Assembly (NCBI GenBank): GCA_947632635.1
Contig: CANRQA010000011.1
Location: 1 to 41,768 of the forward strand
Direction: 5' to 3'
Origin: an uncultured Clostridia bacterium
GTDB taxonomy: Bacteria; Bacillota; Clostridia; TANB77; CAG-465
Length of the DNA stretch: 41,768 nt
Part shown: positions 1 to 8,102 of the stretch, piece after piece
Layout: every line of letters begins with the position of its first letter
Position numbering within the stretch: position 1 is the first letter of the stretch
Notes under the pieces: generated by a model
What the model saw: only the letters and a program-made list of their open reading frames with translations
Told to the model about the DNA's origin: nothing
The model's database searches: none
Translations under genes and position numbers: made by a program

Positions 1-2
1 CA

Positions 3-206
3 AACGGCTATACTGGAAGTGTCGTAAGGCACAGTACAAGCGATGGAGGTCCACAAGGGCTATGGGAGGTTGCTGTTATATACGACGGTAAGCCTGTCTA
101 TGACACAGGCATTACCACCGATGTTATCGGCTTTCTGACAGCAGATGATGTCGAAGAAGTCCTCCAGCAAATCCGTGAATTGCCGGAAAGGACCGACGCT
201 GCCTAA
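3..206 (+). CDS. 3' end of a GC-rich gene cut by the window edge
   Basis: An open frame runs from the window edge to a TAA at 204-206 and encodes about 67 residues beginning NGYTGSVVRHSTSDGGPQG and ending LPERTDAA. The start lies outside the window. Base composition is far higher in GC than anything else here, and it uses codons such as GTC, CTC and AGG that are rare in the neighbours, so it probably comes from a different background (for example the end of an integrated mobile element). The sequence resembles small proteins I associate with gut Firmicute conjugative elements, but I cannot name the family. Two hairpins follow the stop at once, consistent with a transcript end. No function is assigned. 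Confidence 0.55.
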   Translation, partial: NGYTGSVVRHSTSDGGPQGLWEVAVIYDGKPVYDTGITTDVIGFLTADDVEEVLQQIRELPERTDAA

Positions 207-213
207 CTCCAAC

Positions 214-262
214 GAGGGAAGGTCCCTCACCACCAAGAGTGAATTCTCTAGGTGGTTTTTTC
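214..262 (+). terminator. Double hairpin terminator after the GC-rich gene tail
   Basis: Two hairpins follow the stop codon. The first has arms GAGGGA (214-219) and TCCCTC (223-228). The second has arms ACCACC (229-234) and GGTGGT (251-256), with an inner AGAG/CTCT pairing, and runs directly into a T-tract. The second is a good intrinsic terminator. It marks the change from GC-rich to AT-rich sequence. Confidence 0.75.
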
Positions 263-385
263 TTTTATAGTAAAAATTACATTTTAAAAATATCCTTTAA
301 AGCGAAAAAACATGGGAATAACAATTTAGTTAGATACACTAGATATATACTAATACGCATATAGTAATTGATAGTTGTCAACATA

Positions 386-414
386 TTGACATAATTAATA
401 TTTTATGGTATAAT
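386..414 (+). promoter_or_regulatory. Consensus sigma-A promoter of the 147-aa gene
   Basis: TTGACA at 386-391 and TATAAT at 409-414 are separated by 17 bp: both hexamers match the consensus exactly. The leader of about 75 nt holds a small hairpin (TGCCTT 436-441 / AAGGCA 453-458) before the ribosome binding site TAGGAGG at 481-487. The spacer starts TAATTAA, as in the cassette promoters at 6212, 7073 and 31964. Confidence 0.8.
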
Positions 415-495
415 CATATTGATTCTAATTATTATTGCCTTTCAAAATTTTTAAGGCATATATTTTCAAAAAAATTTTTTTAGGAGGTACTACAC

Positions 496-939
496 ATGAA
501 TGCAGAAAAAGTAAAAGAATTAAAATGGATACCTGTTAAAGACTGGCATACCCTGCCATGTTCGTGCAATGGTCTTTATTCCTATCAAGTCACAAAAAGA
601 GATTGTGAAGATTTTGTTGAAAATTTAATAAGAATGGTAGCAAGAAAATTAAATATTAAATATGAAGAATTAGCACCTATTATAAAAGAAGAAAATACAG
701 CATTTTATAACTACATGAACAGAATATTTTATAGTAACTACTGTTTTAAATATGATTCTCTAGCATTAAATATACTTAAAAAAATGCTTTGGATGCCTGA
801 TATTACAAACATTTCTGATACATTTAATGAGTCACCAGTTGATAAGATTATAAATGATTTTAATTCATTAAGCGATGATGAAAAGTTTCAAGTTTTAAAA
901 AGGTTAAGTAAAGTATCAATAAAAGTCGAATTTTCTTAA
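496..939 (+). CDS. Small protein of unknown function (147 aa)
   Basis: The only complete plus-strand gene in the window. ATG at 496 has TAGGAGG eight bases upstream, a consensus promoter at 386-414 and an intrinsic terminator at 951-990, so it is a stand-alone, probably well expressed unit. The protein has no signal peptide or membrane span and is mixed alpha-helical. The N-terminal part has three cysteines (two in CSC near residue 23, one near residue 37), and the C-terminal third is a charged helical segment (around SLSDDEKFQVLKRLSKV). I do not recognise a family. It could be a small regulatory or mobile-element accessory protein, because it lies beside the GC-rich tail, but nothing in its sequence proves that. 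Confidence 0.75.
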   Translation: MNAEKVKELKWIPVKDWHTLPCSCNGLYSYQVTKRDCEDFVENLIRMVARKLNIKYEELAPIIKEENTAFYNYMNRIFYSNYCFKYDSLALNILKKMLWMPDITNISDTFNESPVDKIINDFNSLSDDEKFQVLKRLSKVSIKVEFS

Positions 940-950
940 AAACACATATA

Positions 951-990
951 AATAACCATATAATAGATATTTCTATTATATGGTTATTTT
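951..990 (+). terminator. Terminator between convergent genes
   Basis: A 16-bp inverted repeat (951-966 and 973-988) with a 6-base loop, followed on the plus strand by a T-run. It sits between the 147-aa gene and the convergent transporter gene and could act on both, though the T-run favours the plus strand. Confidence 0.8.
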
Positions 991-1013
991 TTATATACTA
1001 ATTCATAACAAGT

Positions 1014-2198
1014 TTATTTTTCATATTTTTTTATTTTAGGTATATTTTGTCCTACTATTAGTATTGCAAGAGTAAATATTATCATTAATATATTTAAAGT
1101 ATTAATATTATTAGTAAAACTTACTAATAATATTATTACAAAACTTGCTGTTCTTCCAAGATTTAAAAAGCCCTCACGTATAGCCCAAAATTCAGCTTGC
1201 ACTTCTTTTCCTATAACTTTACTATCAGATATATTAAATAATCGTATTTCTCTTGTACAATTTAGTATTCCTGCAAATATAACATAAATAAATTTGTATA
1301 TTATAATTGTAACATTATTTTTGCATAATAGTAGAATTATTAATGCTATAACTGGTAAAATACTAGATATAATTATAACATTTTTATCATCTTTACTTTT
1401 ATATACTTTTCCATATATACGTAATGCTACCATTAAAAATATTGTTGCAATTGATGATATTATTCCAAGATTTAAGTCTGTATTAAAAGTATTAAATATT
1501 AAAATAGTTACTAAAGTAGCAAGTCCTGAACTACCATTCAAGCTAAGTCCAGTAAGGAATTCTACTATAAGTACTTTTTTTAATTCGCCGTTTTCTTTTA
1601 TTTTCTTAATTGTTTCAATTAAATTAAATTTTCTACTTTTAGTATCTTCAATTGGTTTTAACAGAAATGATAATATTATCTGTATAAGTGATATTACAAG
1701 TATAATAATTGCCGTTAATTCATAATTTGTTACAGTAATAATAGAGCCTAGTAATATTGGGCATAAAACATTTACTATTGATGATACAATTGTTGATTTA
1801 ACTGTATAACCTGTCCTATTTGAATTATCTATTTTATTTATAACAAACATATTATATGGGAACCAATATGCACTTGCTGAAACACCACTTAATATTGCTA
1901 TAAGTGGTAAATGATTAGTTATATCTTGTTTTAATATTATTACAGTCATAATATATACAAAGTTTATAATAATTCCTAATCTAAACATACCAATTTTAAA
2001 TTTGTTTTTTACTATACAGGCTACTACAAAACTTCCAAGCCCTAGTAATATATCTGCTATAATATTATATATTGATAATGATACTATGCTTTCATATGAT
2101 GTTTTTATAAAATAAACTGTCAAAAAAGGACCTAAAAATAAATCCATTATAGTTTTTATTGCATTTATTGCAATGATAATATTTCCCTCGTTTTTCAT
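1014..2198 (-). CDS. MFS-like multi-pass membrane transporter
   Basis: A 394-aa protein made almost entirely of hydrophobic segments, about 11-12 predicted membrane spans, with short charged loops. Length and layout fit the major facilitator superfamily, most like the uncharacterised YqgE-type Firmicute group. The segment GVSASAYWFPYNMFVINK near residue 107 and the charged cytoplasmic loop around residues 180-205 are typical of the two-domain MFS fold. The ATG at 2198 follows AGGAGAG. It is transcribed alone, away from ileS, and ends facing the 147-aa gene. The substrate cannot be read from the sequence; drug or metabolite efflux is only a guess. Confidence 0.7.
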   Translation of the reverse strand: MKNEGNIIIAINAIKTIMDLFLGPFLTVYFIKTSYESIVSLSIYNIIADILLGLGSFVVACIVKNKFKIGMFRLGIIINFVYIMTVIILKQDITNHLPLIAILSGVSASAYWFPYNMFVINKIDNSNRTGYTVKSTIVSSIVNVLCPILLGSIITVTNYELTAIIILVISLIQIILSFLLKPIEDTKSRKFNLIETIKKIKENGELKKVLIVEFLTGLSLNGSSGLATLVTILIFNTFNTDLNLGIISSIATIFLMVALRIYGKVYKSKDDKNVIIISSILPVIALIILLLCKNNVTIIIYKFIYVIFAGILNCTREIRLFNISDSKVIGKEVQAEFWAIREGFLNLGRTASFVIILLVSFTNNINTLNILMIIFTLAILIVGQNIPKIKKYEK

Positions 2199-2283
2199 TA
2201 TTCTCTCCTACTTTTATATCATTTTATCACAATATGTTTTAATTTTCTACATATTTTTTAAATTTAAAATAAATTTCAACAAA

Positions 2284-2314
2284 AAGAGCTATCTTGACTT
2301 TGCAAAATAGCTCA
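2284..2314 (-). terminator. Intrinsic terminator of ileS
   Basis: On the minus strand GAGCTAT pairs with ATAGCTC across a short loop and is followed by TTTTTG. It begins about a dozen bases after the ileS stop codon. Confidence 0.8.
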
Positions 2315-2325
2315 TATATTAAAAA

Positions 2326-5112
2326 TTACATATTATTATGACATTTCATACATATTCCCTCATCTGAAAATTCATTAGAATAAGTCCAACATCTAGGGCA
2401 TTTTAAACCAGTAGATTTTTCTACTTTTACAGTTGTTTCATTATTAGATTTTTCAACATTAAGTTTTGATATTATTGCAACAAGCTCAATAGCCTTTAAA
2501 TTTTCTAATATAAATTCATAATCTTTTTCATCAGCATAAATTGTTATTTCACTATCTAGTGCACTTCCTATTATTTTTTCAGCTCTTGCATTTTCTATTG
2601 GTTTTGCAAGTATTTCTTTTACTTCAAAGATTTTATCCCATTTTTCTATTAATTTATCATCTACATATTTTGTATCTTCAACAGGGAAATCTTCAAGTAA
2701 TACACTTAATTTTTTCTCATCTTTTGTAGTCATATATGAATATATTTCTTCAGCTGTAAATACAAGAATTGGTGATATTATTTTTGTAAGAGTATCTAAA
2801 ATGTCATACATTGTTGATTGTGAGCTTCTTCTTAAAGGATGATTTACATTAAATGTATATAGCCTATCTTTTATTACATCTAAATACTTACTTGAAAGTT
2901 CTACTGTACAAAATCTATGTAACTCACTATATACTAAATGATAATCATAATTATTGTATGCCTCATTTACATATTCAATTAATTTGTTTAATTTATACAT
3001 AAAGTATTTATCAAGTTCATCTCTATTTTCATATTCAACATAATCAGCTTTAGGGTTAAAATCAGCAGTATTTCCAAGTAAAAATCTTATTGTATTACGT
3101 ATTTTTTTATACACTTCTGATACTTGTTGTAGTATTTCTTTTGATAATCTTATTTCACTATGATAATCAGAAGATGTAGCCCACATTCTTAAAATATCTG
3201 CTCCATATTCATTAACAATATCAATTGGCGAAATACCATTTCCAAGTGATTTAGACATTTTCCTACCTTCGCCATCAACTACCATACCATGTGTAACAAC
3301 TTCTTTATATGGTGCTTCCCCTTTAGTTGCAACTGATGTTAAAAGTGATGATTGAAACCAGCCTCTATATTGGTCATTTCCCTCCATATATACATCTGCT
3401 TTTCCATTTGGTAAACCATATGTTTCATTTAATACAGCTGCGTGAGATGAGCCCGAATCAAACCAAACATCCATTATATCTGTTTCTTTTACAAGTTCAT
3501 TACAACCACATTCACATACAGGTATTCTTCCTAAAATTTCTTCTGGTGTTTTCTCAAACCATGCATTTGAGCCCTCTTTTGCAAACAATTCTTTAACTTT
3601 TTGTATTGTATTATCATTTATATATTCTTTTTTGCAATTCTTACAATAAAATATTGGTATTGGCACTCCCCAAGAACGTTGACGTGATATACACCAATCT
3701 GCTCTATCTTTTATCATGTTAGTCATTCTGTCAACTCCCCAGTCAGGATACCATTTTACATTTTTTATTTCTTCTAAGGCTTTGTCTCTAAAATTATCAA
3801 TTGAAGCAAACCACTGTGTTGTAGCTCTATATATTACTGGCTTTTTACATCTCCAACAATGAGGATATGAGTGAGTAAGTTCACGTTTTGCAAATAATGC
3901 TTTTATTTCTTCTAAATATTTTACAATTTCTTTATTTGCTTTTGCATAAAACATACCTTTAAAATTACCAGCAAGTTCTGTCATATGTCCATTTTCATCA
4001 ACAGGTACAATTATTTCAATATCTTTATATTTTTTACAACATAAATAGTCTTCATGTCCATGCCCTGGTGCTGTATGAACAAGACCAGTACCAGCATCAA
4101 GAGTTACAAGTAAGTCTTTATCTGAGCCAAGTATTAGTCTTGATGTTTTATTTTCTATAAATGGATGTAAACAAATAATATTTTCAAGTTCTGCACCTTT
4201 ATATTCAATTATTATTTTATATTCACTTATCCCACCTATATTCATTACTTCATCTACAAGGTCTTTTGCTACTACATAATTTTCTTTTACTCCGTCTTTA
4301 ATTCCTTCTACTAAAGCATAGCTAAAATCTGGATTTAATGTAATAGCTTGATTTCCAGGCAAAGTCCATGGTGTAGTAGTCCATATTACTACATATGTAT
4401 TATTTAAATCAACATATTTACTAAATAGTCCTTTATCTTGTTGTACTTTAAACTTTACATATATTGAAGTAGATGTTTCATCTTTATACTCGATTTCTGC
4501 TTCTGCTAAGGCTGTTTTACAATCACTGCACCAATATACCGGTTTTAAATCTCTATATATGTATCCTTTTTTATACATATCGCCAAATACACCAATTTGT
4601 GTTGCTTCAAAATTCTTATGAAGTGTTAGATATCTTTTACTCTCATCTCTATAATCTCCAAGACCACCTAAACGTTCAAATTGTACTGCAGTTTTTCTAA
4701 CAGCATTAAGTGCAAAATCCTTACATATTTCTCTAAATTTTGCCACTCCTACATCTGCTTTTTCAACTTTTAGCTCTTGTTGTACTTTCTTTTCAATAGG
4801 TAATCCATGTGTATCCCAACCAGGTACATATGGGCTATAATAGCCATTCATTGTTTTGTACCTTATTATTATATCTTTAAGAATTTTATCTAGTGCATGA
4901 CCTGCGTGTATATCACCATTTGCATATGGTGGTCCGTCATGAAGTACAAATTTTTTACCAGTATTTTTATTTTTTTCAAGTGCTAAATAATATACTTTAT
5001 TATCTAGCATTCTTTTTAAAATGTCAGGTTCTTTTTTAGTCAAATTACCTCTCATTTCAAATTCTGTTTTTGGCAGATTAAGTGTTTTTGAATAGTCTTT
5101 TTTTTCTTCCAT
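2326..5112 (-). CDS. ileS: Isoleucyl-tRNA synthetase
   Basis: Charges tRNA-Ile with isoleucine in the cytoplasm. The 928-aa class I synthetase has the HIGH signature as HAGH (residues 69-72, within GPPYANGDIHAGHALDK), an editing (CP1) domain with TTTPWTLPGN and the GTGLVHTAPGHG motif, the KMSKS loop in GRKMSKSLGN, and a C-terminal zinc site built from CPRC and CMKC. Length is normal for bacterial IleRS. I chose ATG 5112 because GGAG lies just upstream. A longer frame from GTG 5145 would start inside the leader terminator hairpin and is unlikely. The gene is single, with its own promoter (5402-5430), a T-box leader and a terminator. No in-frame CGG codon was seen. Confidence 0.97.
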   Translation of the reverse strand: MEEKKDYSKTLNLPKTEFEMRGNLTKKEPDILKRMLDNKVYYLALEKNKNTGKKFVLHDGPPYANGDIHAGHALDKILKDIIIRYKTMNGYYSPYVPGWDTHGLPIEKKVQQELKVEKADVGVAKFREICKDFALNAVRKTAVQFERLGGLGDYRDESKRYLTLHKNFEATQIGVFGDMYKKGYIYRDLKPVYWCSDCKTALAEAEIEYKDETSTSIYVKFKVQQDKGLFSKYVDLNNTYVVIWTTTPWTLPGNQAITLNPDFSYALVEGIKDGVKENYVVAKDLVDEVMNIGGISEYKIIIEYKGAELENIICLHPFIENKTSRLILGSDKDLLVTLDAGTGLVHTAPGHGHEDYLCCKKYKDIEIIVPVDENGHMTELAGNFKGMFYAKANKEIVKYLEEIKALFAKRELTHSYPHCWRCKKPVIYRATTQWFASIDNFRDKALEEIKNVKWYPDWGVDRMTNMIKDRADWCISRQRSWGVPIPIFYCKNCKKEYINDNTIQKVKELFAKEGSNAWFEKTPEEILGRIPVCECGCNELVKETDIMDVWFDSGSSHAAVLNETYGLPNGKADVYMEGNDQYRGWFQSSLLTSVATKGEAPYKEVVTHGMVVDGEGRKMSKSLGNGISPIDIVNEYGADILRMWATSSDYHSEIRLSKEILQQVSEVYKKIRNTIRFLLGNTADFNPKADYVEYENRDELDKYFMYKLNKLIEYVNEAYNNYDYHLVYSELHRFCTVELSSKYLDVIKDRLYTFNVNHPLRRSSQSTMYDILDTLTKIISPILVFTAEEIYSYMTTKDEKKLSVLLEDFPVEDTKYVDDKLIEKWDKIFEVKEILAKPIENARAEKIIGSALDSEITIYADEKDYEFILENLKAIELVAIISKLNVEKSNNETTVKVEKSTGLKCPRCWTYSNEFSDEGICMKCHNNM

Positions 5113-5133
5113 AAGAACATCTCCTTTTTTTAT

Positions 5134-5372
5134 TAAAAAACTCACGCACCTGTATATGTAGGCGCATGAGTATTTTTACACATTTTTATTCCTAAATATA
5201 CAACATACTAACATATGTGTCCTTTATAACGTAAGGAATACGGCATCGCTTACTATTATTTCAGCTAGCAACTCAGAGATGATTTTCAACATATGCTACT
5301 CTAACTAGGCTTTCACCGTCCCTAGCTCGCTAATGTATTTTACAGTATGTTTACTCTTTCTCGTCATAGTTT
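5134..5372 (-). promoter_or_regulatory. T-box leader of ileS (degenerate antiterminator)
   Basis: On the minus strand the leader begins with GACGAGAAAGAGTA and continues with AGCGAG and GGTGAAAGCC, the conserved distal part of T-box Stem I. The specifier region reads AATCATCTCT, so ATC (Ile) fits as the specifier codon. A Stem III-like hairpin (GTAAG/CTTAC) is followed by CGTTATAAAGG. A 12-bp terminator (ACTCATGCGCCT / AGGTGCGTGAGT, about 5136-5172) with a T-run ends just before the ileS ribosome binding site. The usual T-box sequence that pairs with the tRNA CCA end (UGGN) is absent: there is no TGG on the minus strand anywhere in this leader. Confidence 0.85.
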
Positions 5373-5401
5373 TTATATTATTTATTTATTAATTTATTCA
5401 T

Positions 5402-5430
5402 ATTATATCAAATTATATTGTATAAGTCAA
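5402..5430 (-). promoter_or_regulatory. ileS promoter
   Basis: On the minus strand TTGACT (5425-5430) and TATAAT (5402-5407) are 17 bp apart, about 30 bp upstream of the T-box leader. Confidence 0.75.
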
Positions 5431-5439
5431 CTATTTACA

Positions 5440-5472
5440 AAAAGTGCCTAGAAATTTTATCTAGACACTTTT
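5440..5472 (-). terminator. Terminator of cassette copy 1
   Basis: Arms AAAAGTGCCTAGA (5440-5452) and TCTAGACACTTTT (5460-5472) form a 13-bp stem with one G-U pair, with T-runs on both strands. The same hairpin follows copies 2 and 3. Confidence 0.85.
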
Positions 5473-5480
5473 TTGATAGC

Positions 5481-6161
5481 TTAATTTGCTAAAAGTTCAG
5501 CATTTATCACCTTTTCTTTTTCAGCATTTATATTTACTTCTTCTTTTGCTATTATATCTAACAATTTTTCATTTCCAAATATTCCGATTTTTTTATAATA
5601 ATATGTAAAAATCGTTATGCAAGGTATATCGCTACTTTCATTTATACTTATATCCTCTTTTTTTACTACTTTATTTATATATTCTTCTTTACCATTATCA
5701 TTAACTAAATACAACATATTTATATTATCGCCATCTTGTGATAATACCACATAATCATCATTTATAGCTGTTATATATTGTATATCTTGCACTTTACTTT
5801 CAGGATCAATTACTAATGTCCCGCCAAATATGCAATACATTACAAGTAATATAACAGAAAATCCACAAAGAATAAGTGAAAGAAATCTCCATTGCTTTGA
5901 TTTATTCTCTTCAATATCACCATAAAAATTTAAAATGTTAGCAAACCATAAAAGCAACCCCGTTGCACTAACAAAAGCACGATTAATATACTCTTCCTCA
6001 ATAGAAAAACTACAAGCATAAAAGAAATATAATAGAGAAATACCCACTAACGCTAGGTCAATTGCTATATAAGGTTTTGCATTTTTAACCCGCTTAATCG
6101 AAAAAATAGCATTAACAACAGTTGCCAAAATAATCAAAAGACTTACAATAAAAAGAAACAT
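5481..6161 (-). CDS. 226-aa membrane protein, cassette copy 1
   Basis: The N-terminal half has four predicted membrane spans (about residues 1-20, 31-50, 62-80 and 93-115) with a basic segment KRVKNAKPY after the first. The C-terminal half (about 120-226) is soluble, beginning IDPESKVQDIQYITAINDD, and contains a strongly conserved VVLSQDGDNINMLYLVNDNG stretch and a GIFGNEKLL segment. ATG 6161 follows AAGGAGGAG. Family unknown. It is about 80-90 percent identical to copy 2 over the C-terminal half and clearly less over the membrane half. The tail (DIIAKEEVNINAEK) differs from copies 2 and 3, which share theirs. An in-frame CGG at 6090-6092 is read as Arg here without a frame break. Confidence 0.75.
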   Translation of the reverse strand: MFLFIVSLLIILATVVNAIFSIKRVKNAKPYIAIDLALVGISLLYFFYACSFSIEEEYINRAFVSATGLLLWFANILNFYGDIEENKSKQWRFLSLILCGFSVILLVMYCIFGGTLVIDPESKVQDIQYITAINDDYVVLSQDGDNINMLYLVNDNGKEEYINKVVKKEDISINESSDIPCITIFTYYYKKIGIFGNEKLLDIIAKEEVNINAEKEKVINAELLAN

Positions 6162-6211
6162 TTAAACTCCTCCTTAAAATTATTTAGTAAGTTATAAAAT
6201 TTATATATCAT

Positions 6212-6240
6212 ATTTTATCATTAAATTTTAATTATGTCAA
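6212..6240 (-). promoter_or_regulatory. Promoter of cassette copy 1
   Basis: TTGACA (6235-6240) and TAAAAT (6212-6217) on the minus strand, 17-bp spacer beginning TAATTAAAAT as in the other two copies. Confidence 0.75.
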
Positions 6241-6302
6241 TATTCATACAATCATTTTACTCAATTTAGCCTTTTATTTGTTCTATTCCTTTTATTAATA
6301 AC

Positions 6303-6332
6303 AAAAGTGCCTAGAAATTTTCTAGACACTTT
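6303..6332 (-). terminator. Terminator of cassette copy 2
   Basis: Arms AAAAGTGCCTAGA (6303-6315) and TCTAGACACTTTT (6320-6332) with a 4-base loop and a T-run. The loop is shorter than in copies 1 and 3. Confidence 0.85.
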
Positions 6333-6341
6333 TTTGATAGC

Positions 6342-7022
6342 TTAATTTACTAAAATTTCAGCATTTATAACTTTTTCTTTTTTAACATTTATATTTACTT
6401 TTTCAGTTGTCATCTTTTCCAACAATTTTTCATTTCCAAATATTCCGATTTTTTTATAATAATATGTAAAAATCGTTATGCAAGGTATATCGCTATTTTC
6501 ATTTATACTTATATCCTCTTTTTTTACTACTTTATTTATATATTCATCTTTACCATTATCATTAACTAAATACAACATATTTATATTATCGCCATCTTGT
6601 GATAATACCACATAATCATCATTTATAGCAGTTATATATTGTATATCTTGCACTTCACTTTCAGGATCAATTAATACTGTCCCACCAAATATGCAATACA
6701 AGGCAAGAGGGATAACAGAAACTCCACAAAGGATAAGTGAAACAAATCTCCATTGTTTTGATTTATTCTTTTCAATATCACCACTACAATTACAAAGATT
6801 AGCAAAGCATACAAGCAAACCAGTCGAACTAACAAAAGCACAATTAACATACTCTCCCTTAATAGAAAAATGACAAGCACAAATGAAATATAATAGAGAA
6901 ATACCCACTAATGCTAGGTCAATTGCTATATAAGGTTTTGCATTTTTACCCCGCTTAGCCGGAAAAATAGCCTTAACAGCAGTTCCCAAAATAATCAAAA
7001 GACTTACAATAAAAAGAAACAT
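6342..7022 (-). CDS. 226-aa membrane protein, cassette copy 2
   Basis: Paralogue of the proteins at 5481-6161 and 31230-31913, with the same four-span N-terminal half and soluble C-terminal half. The membrane half has many substitutions, including extra cysteines (FICACHFS, CFANLCNCSGD), while the block from QDIQYITAINDD to GIFGNEKLL is almost unchanged. Its tail (EKMTTEKVNINVKKEKVIN) matches copy 3 rather than its tandem neighbour, suggesting exchange of segments between copies. ATG 7022 follows AAGGAGGAG. An in-frame CGG at 6951-6953 is read as Arg. Function unknown; the fold suggests a membrane-bound sensor or inhibitor. Confidence 0.75.
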   Translation of the reverse strand: MFLFIVSLLIILGTAVKAIFPAKRGKNAKPYIAIDLALVGISLLYFICACHFSIKGEYVNCAFVSSTGLLVCFANLCNCSGDIEKNKSKQWRFVSLILCGVSVIPLALYCIFGGTVLIDPESEVQDIQYITAINDDYVVLSQDGDNINMLYLVNDNGKDEYINKVVKKEDISINENSDIPCITIFTYYYKKIGIFGNEKLLEKMTTEKVNINVKKEKVINAEILVN

Positions 7023-7072
7023 TTAAACTCCTCCTTAAAATTATTTAGTAAGTTATAAAATTTACACATTAT

Positions 7073-7101
7073 ATTTTATCACATAATTTTAATTATGTCA
7101 A
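7073..7101 (-). promoter_or_regulatory. Promoter of cassette copy 2
   Basis: TTGACA (7096-7101) and TAAAAT (7073-7078) on the minus strand with a 17-bp spacer. Confidence 0.75.
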
Positions 7102-7241
7102 CAATAATATAGTTGTTTTATTATTAACAATATCAAATATTTCTTTCATAGTTGTTTTTTTAAATATGTTTTTGTAATTATAAAGCAAATTACATTTTAC
7201 TATAAATAAATTATAACTTTCTATTTCCTTTCATTAATAAT

Positions 7242-7279
7242 AATAGGATAGCTAAATTACAAAATTTAACTATCCTATT
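7242..7279 (-). terminator. Hairpin at the end of the ATPase-like operon
   Basis: A 17-nt inverted repeat (7242-7258 and 7263-7279, one mismatch) with a 4-base loop begins 16 bases after the last stop codon of the operon. The T-run after it is weak, so termination may be incomplete, but no gene follows on this strand before cassette copy 2. Confidence 0.6.
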
Positions 7280-7295
7280 TAATTGTAATATTATT

Positions 7296-8102
7296 TTAAT
7301 ATTCAAATTGTTGCAAATGCTCTATATCTCTAATAAGTAACTGATCTACATCCCCCATATTAAAAGTATCTACACTTAAATTTATATTATAATCTCTTTT
7401 AGCATTTGTTGCTTGAACATCTACAGTTTTAGCAATATCTTCCGGTATAATGGTATATTCATTCTTTTCATAATCATATATTTCGATATTTTGTCTATAA
7501 TTTACTATACAATAAGACAATGGAGATACTGTAATTTCTTGATCACCAATAGTAATAATCGTTTCGTCAACAAAAAAGTATAAATCCTCACCATCATATA
7601 AAAATACATTATCTAACATTTTTCCATTTTCACTATTAAATTTTTTCACATACATAGAAGCATTCTCTTGAAAAACATTAGAAAATTCATCTATTTTATA
7701 TAATGTACCACTACTAGGCTGTACTATTTCCATTTTAGATGGTAATATTACTTTTCTTAAAATATCTTTATAATAAATAGGAGTAGAATCTAAGTTTAAT
7801 ATCTTACCACTTTCTAATTTTAATTGTACTGATTCCTTATCTCTAATTAAATCTATCTTTCCACCATATTCTTGATACATTCCATAAAAATATTGATAAT
7901 AATTTTGACCAGATAAATCTACTTTCTTATTTTTCAAAATAATATTATTAAATATTTGATAAATAATAAATATAAACAGCAAAGTAATTAATACAATACT
8001 AACTTTTAATATTGTATCCTTATTTATTCTAGTATTTAATTTCTTTTTAGTTTGCACTTTTTTATCTTTTTTCTCAACTTTATCTTTTTTATTGTTTTGC
8101 AT
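7296..8102 (-). CDS. Single-pass anchored protein, last gene of the ATPase-like operon
   Basis: A 268-aa protein with a very basic N-terminus (residues 1-30, rich in Lys), one membrane span (about 33-55) and an extracellular beta-rich domain of about 200 residues. The motif running from YFFVDETIITIGDQE to IVNYRQNIEIYDYEKNE resembles the membrane-proximal domain of the 1872-aa protein (KYIVLGNNIKIELG ... EIINIYNQEINYQTI). I therefore group it with the other three anchored proteins of this operon. Unlike them it has no acidic linker and no FN3-like repeats. ATG 8102 overlaps the end of the preceding gene by 14 nt, and its AAGGAAA site lies inside that gene. Its place beside the F1-like genes suggests it is a structural part of the same complex. 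No named family recognised. Confidence 0.7.
   Translation of the reverse strand: MQNNKKDKVEKKDKKVQTKKKLNTRINKDTILKVSIVLITLLFIFIIYQIFNNIILKNKKVDLSGQNYYQYFYGMYQEYGGKIDLIRDKESVQLKLESGKILNLDSTPIYYKDILRKVILPSKMEIVQPSSGTLYKIDEFSNVFQENASMYVKKFNSENGKMLDNVFLYDGEDLYFFVDETIITIGDQEITVSPLSYCIVNYRQNIEIYDYEKNEYTIIPEDIAKTVDVQATNAKRDYNINLSVDTFNMGDVDQLLIRDIEHLQQFEY

Larger units (their letters stand above)
5440..6240 (-). repeat. Self-contained gene cassette, copy 1
   Basis: Promoter (6212-6240), leader, 226-aa gene and terminator (5440-5472) are nearly the same sequence as at 6303-7101 and 31190-31992. The similarity includes the non-coding flanks, so the repeat unit is the whole transcription unit of about 800 bp, always in the same orientation. 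No terminal inverted repeats or transposase accompany it. Confidence 0.85.
6303..7101 (-). repeat. Self-contained gene cassette, copy 2
   Basis: Tandem neighbour of copy 1 in the same orientation, about 60 bp away. It has the same promoter, leader, ribosome binding site and terminator arrangement. Confidence 0.85.

Noticed and set aside
5113..5145. Longer IleS start at GTG 5145
   Set aside because: It lies inside the leader terminator hairpin; ATG 5112 has a proper binding site and normal family length.
5440..7101. Cassette copies as insertion sequences
   Set aside because: No transposase, terminal inverted repeats or target duplications; the repeat is just one transcription unit.
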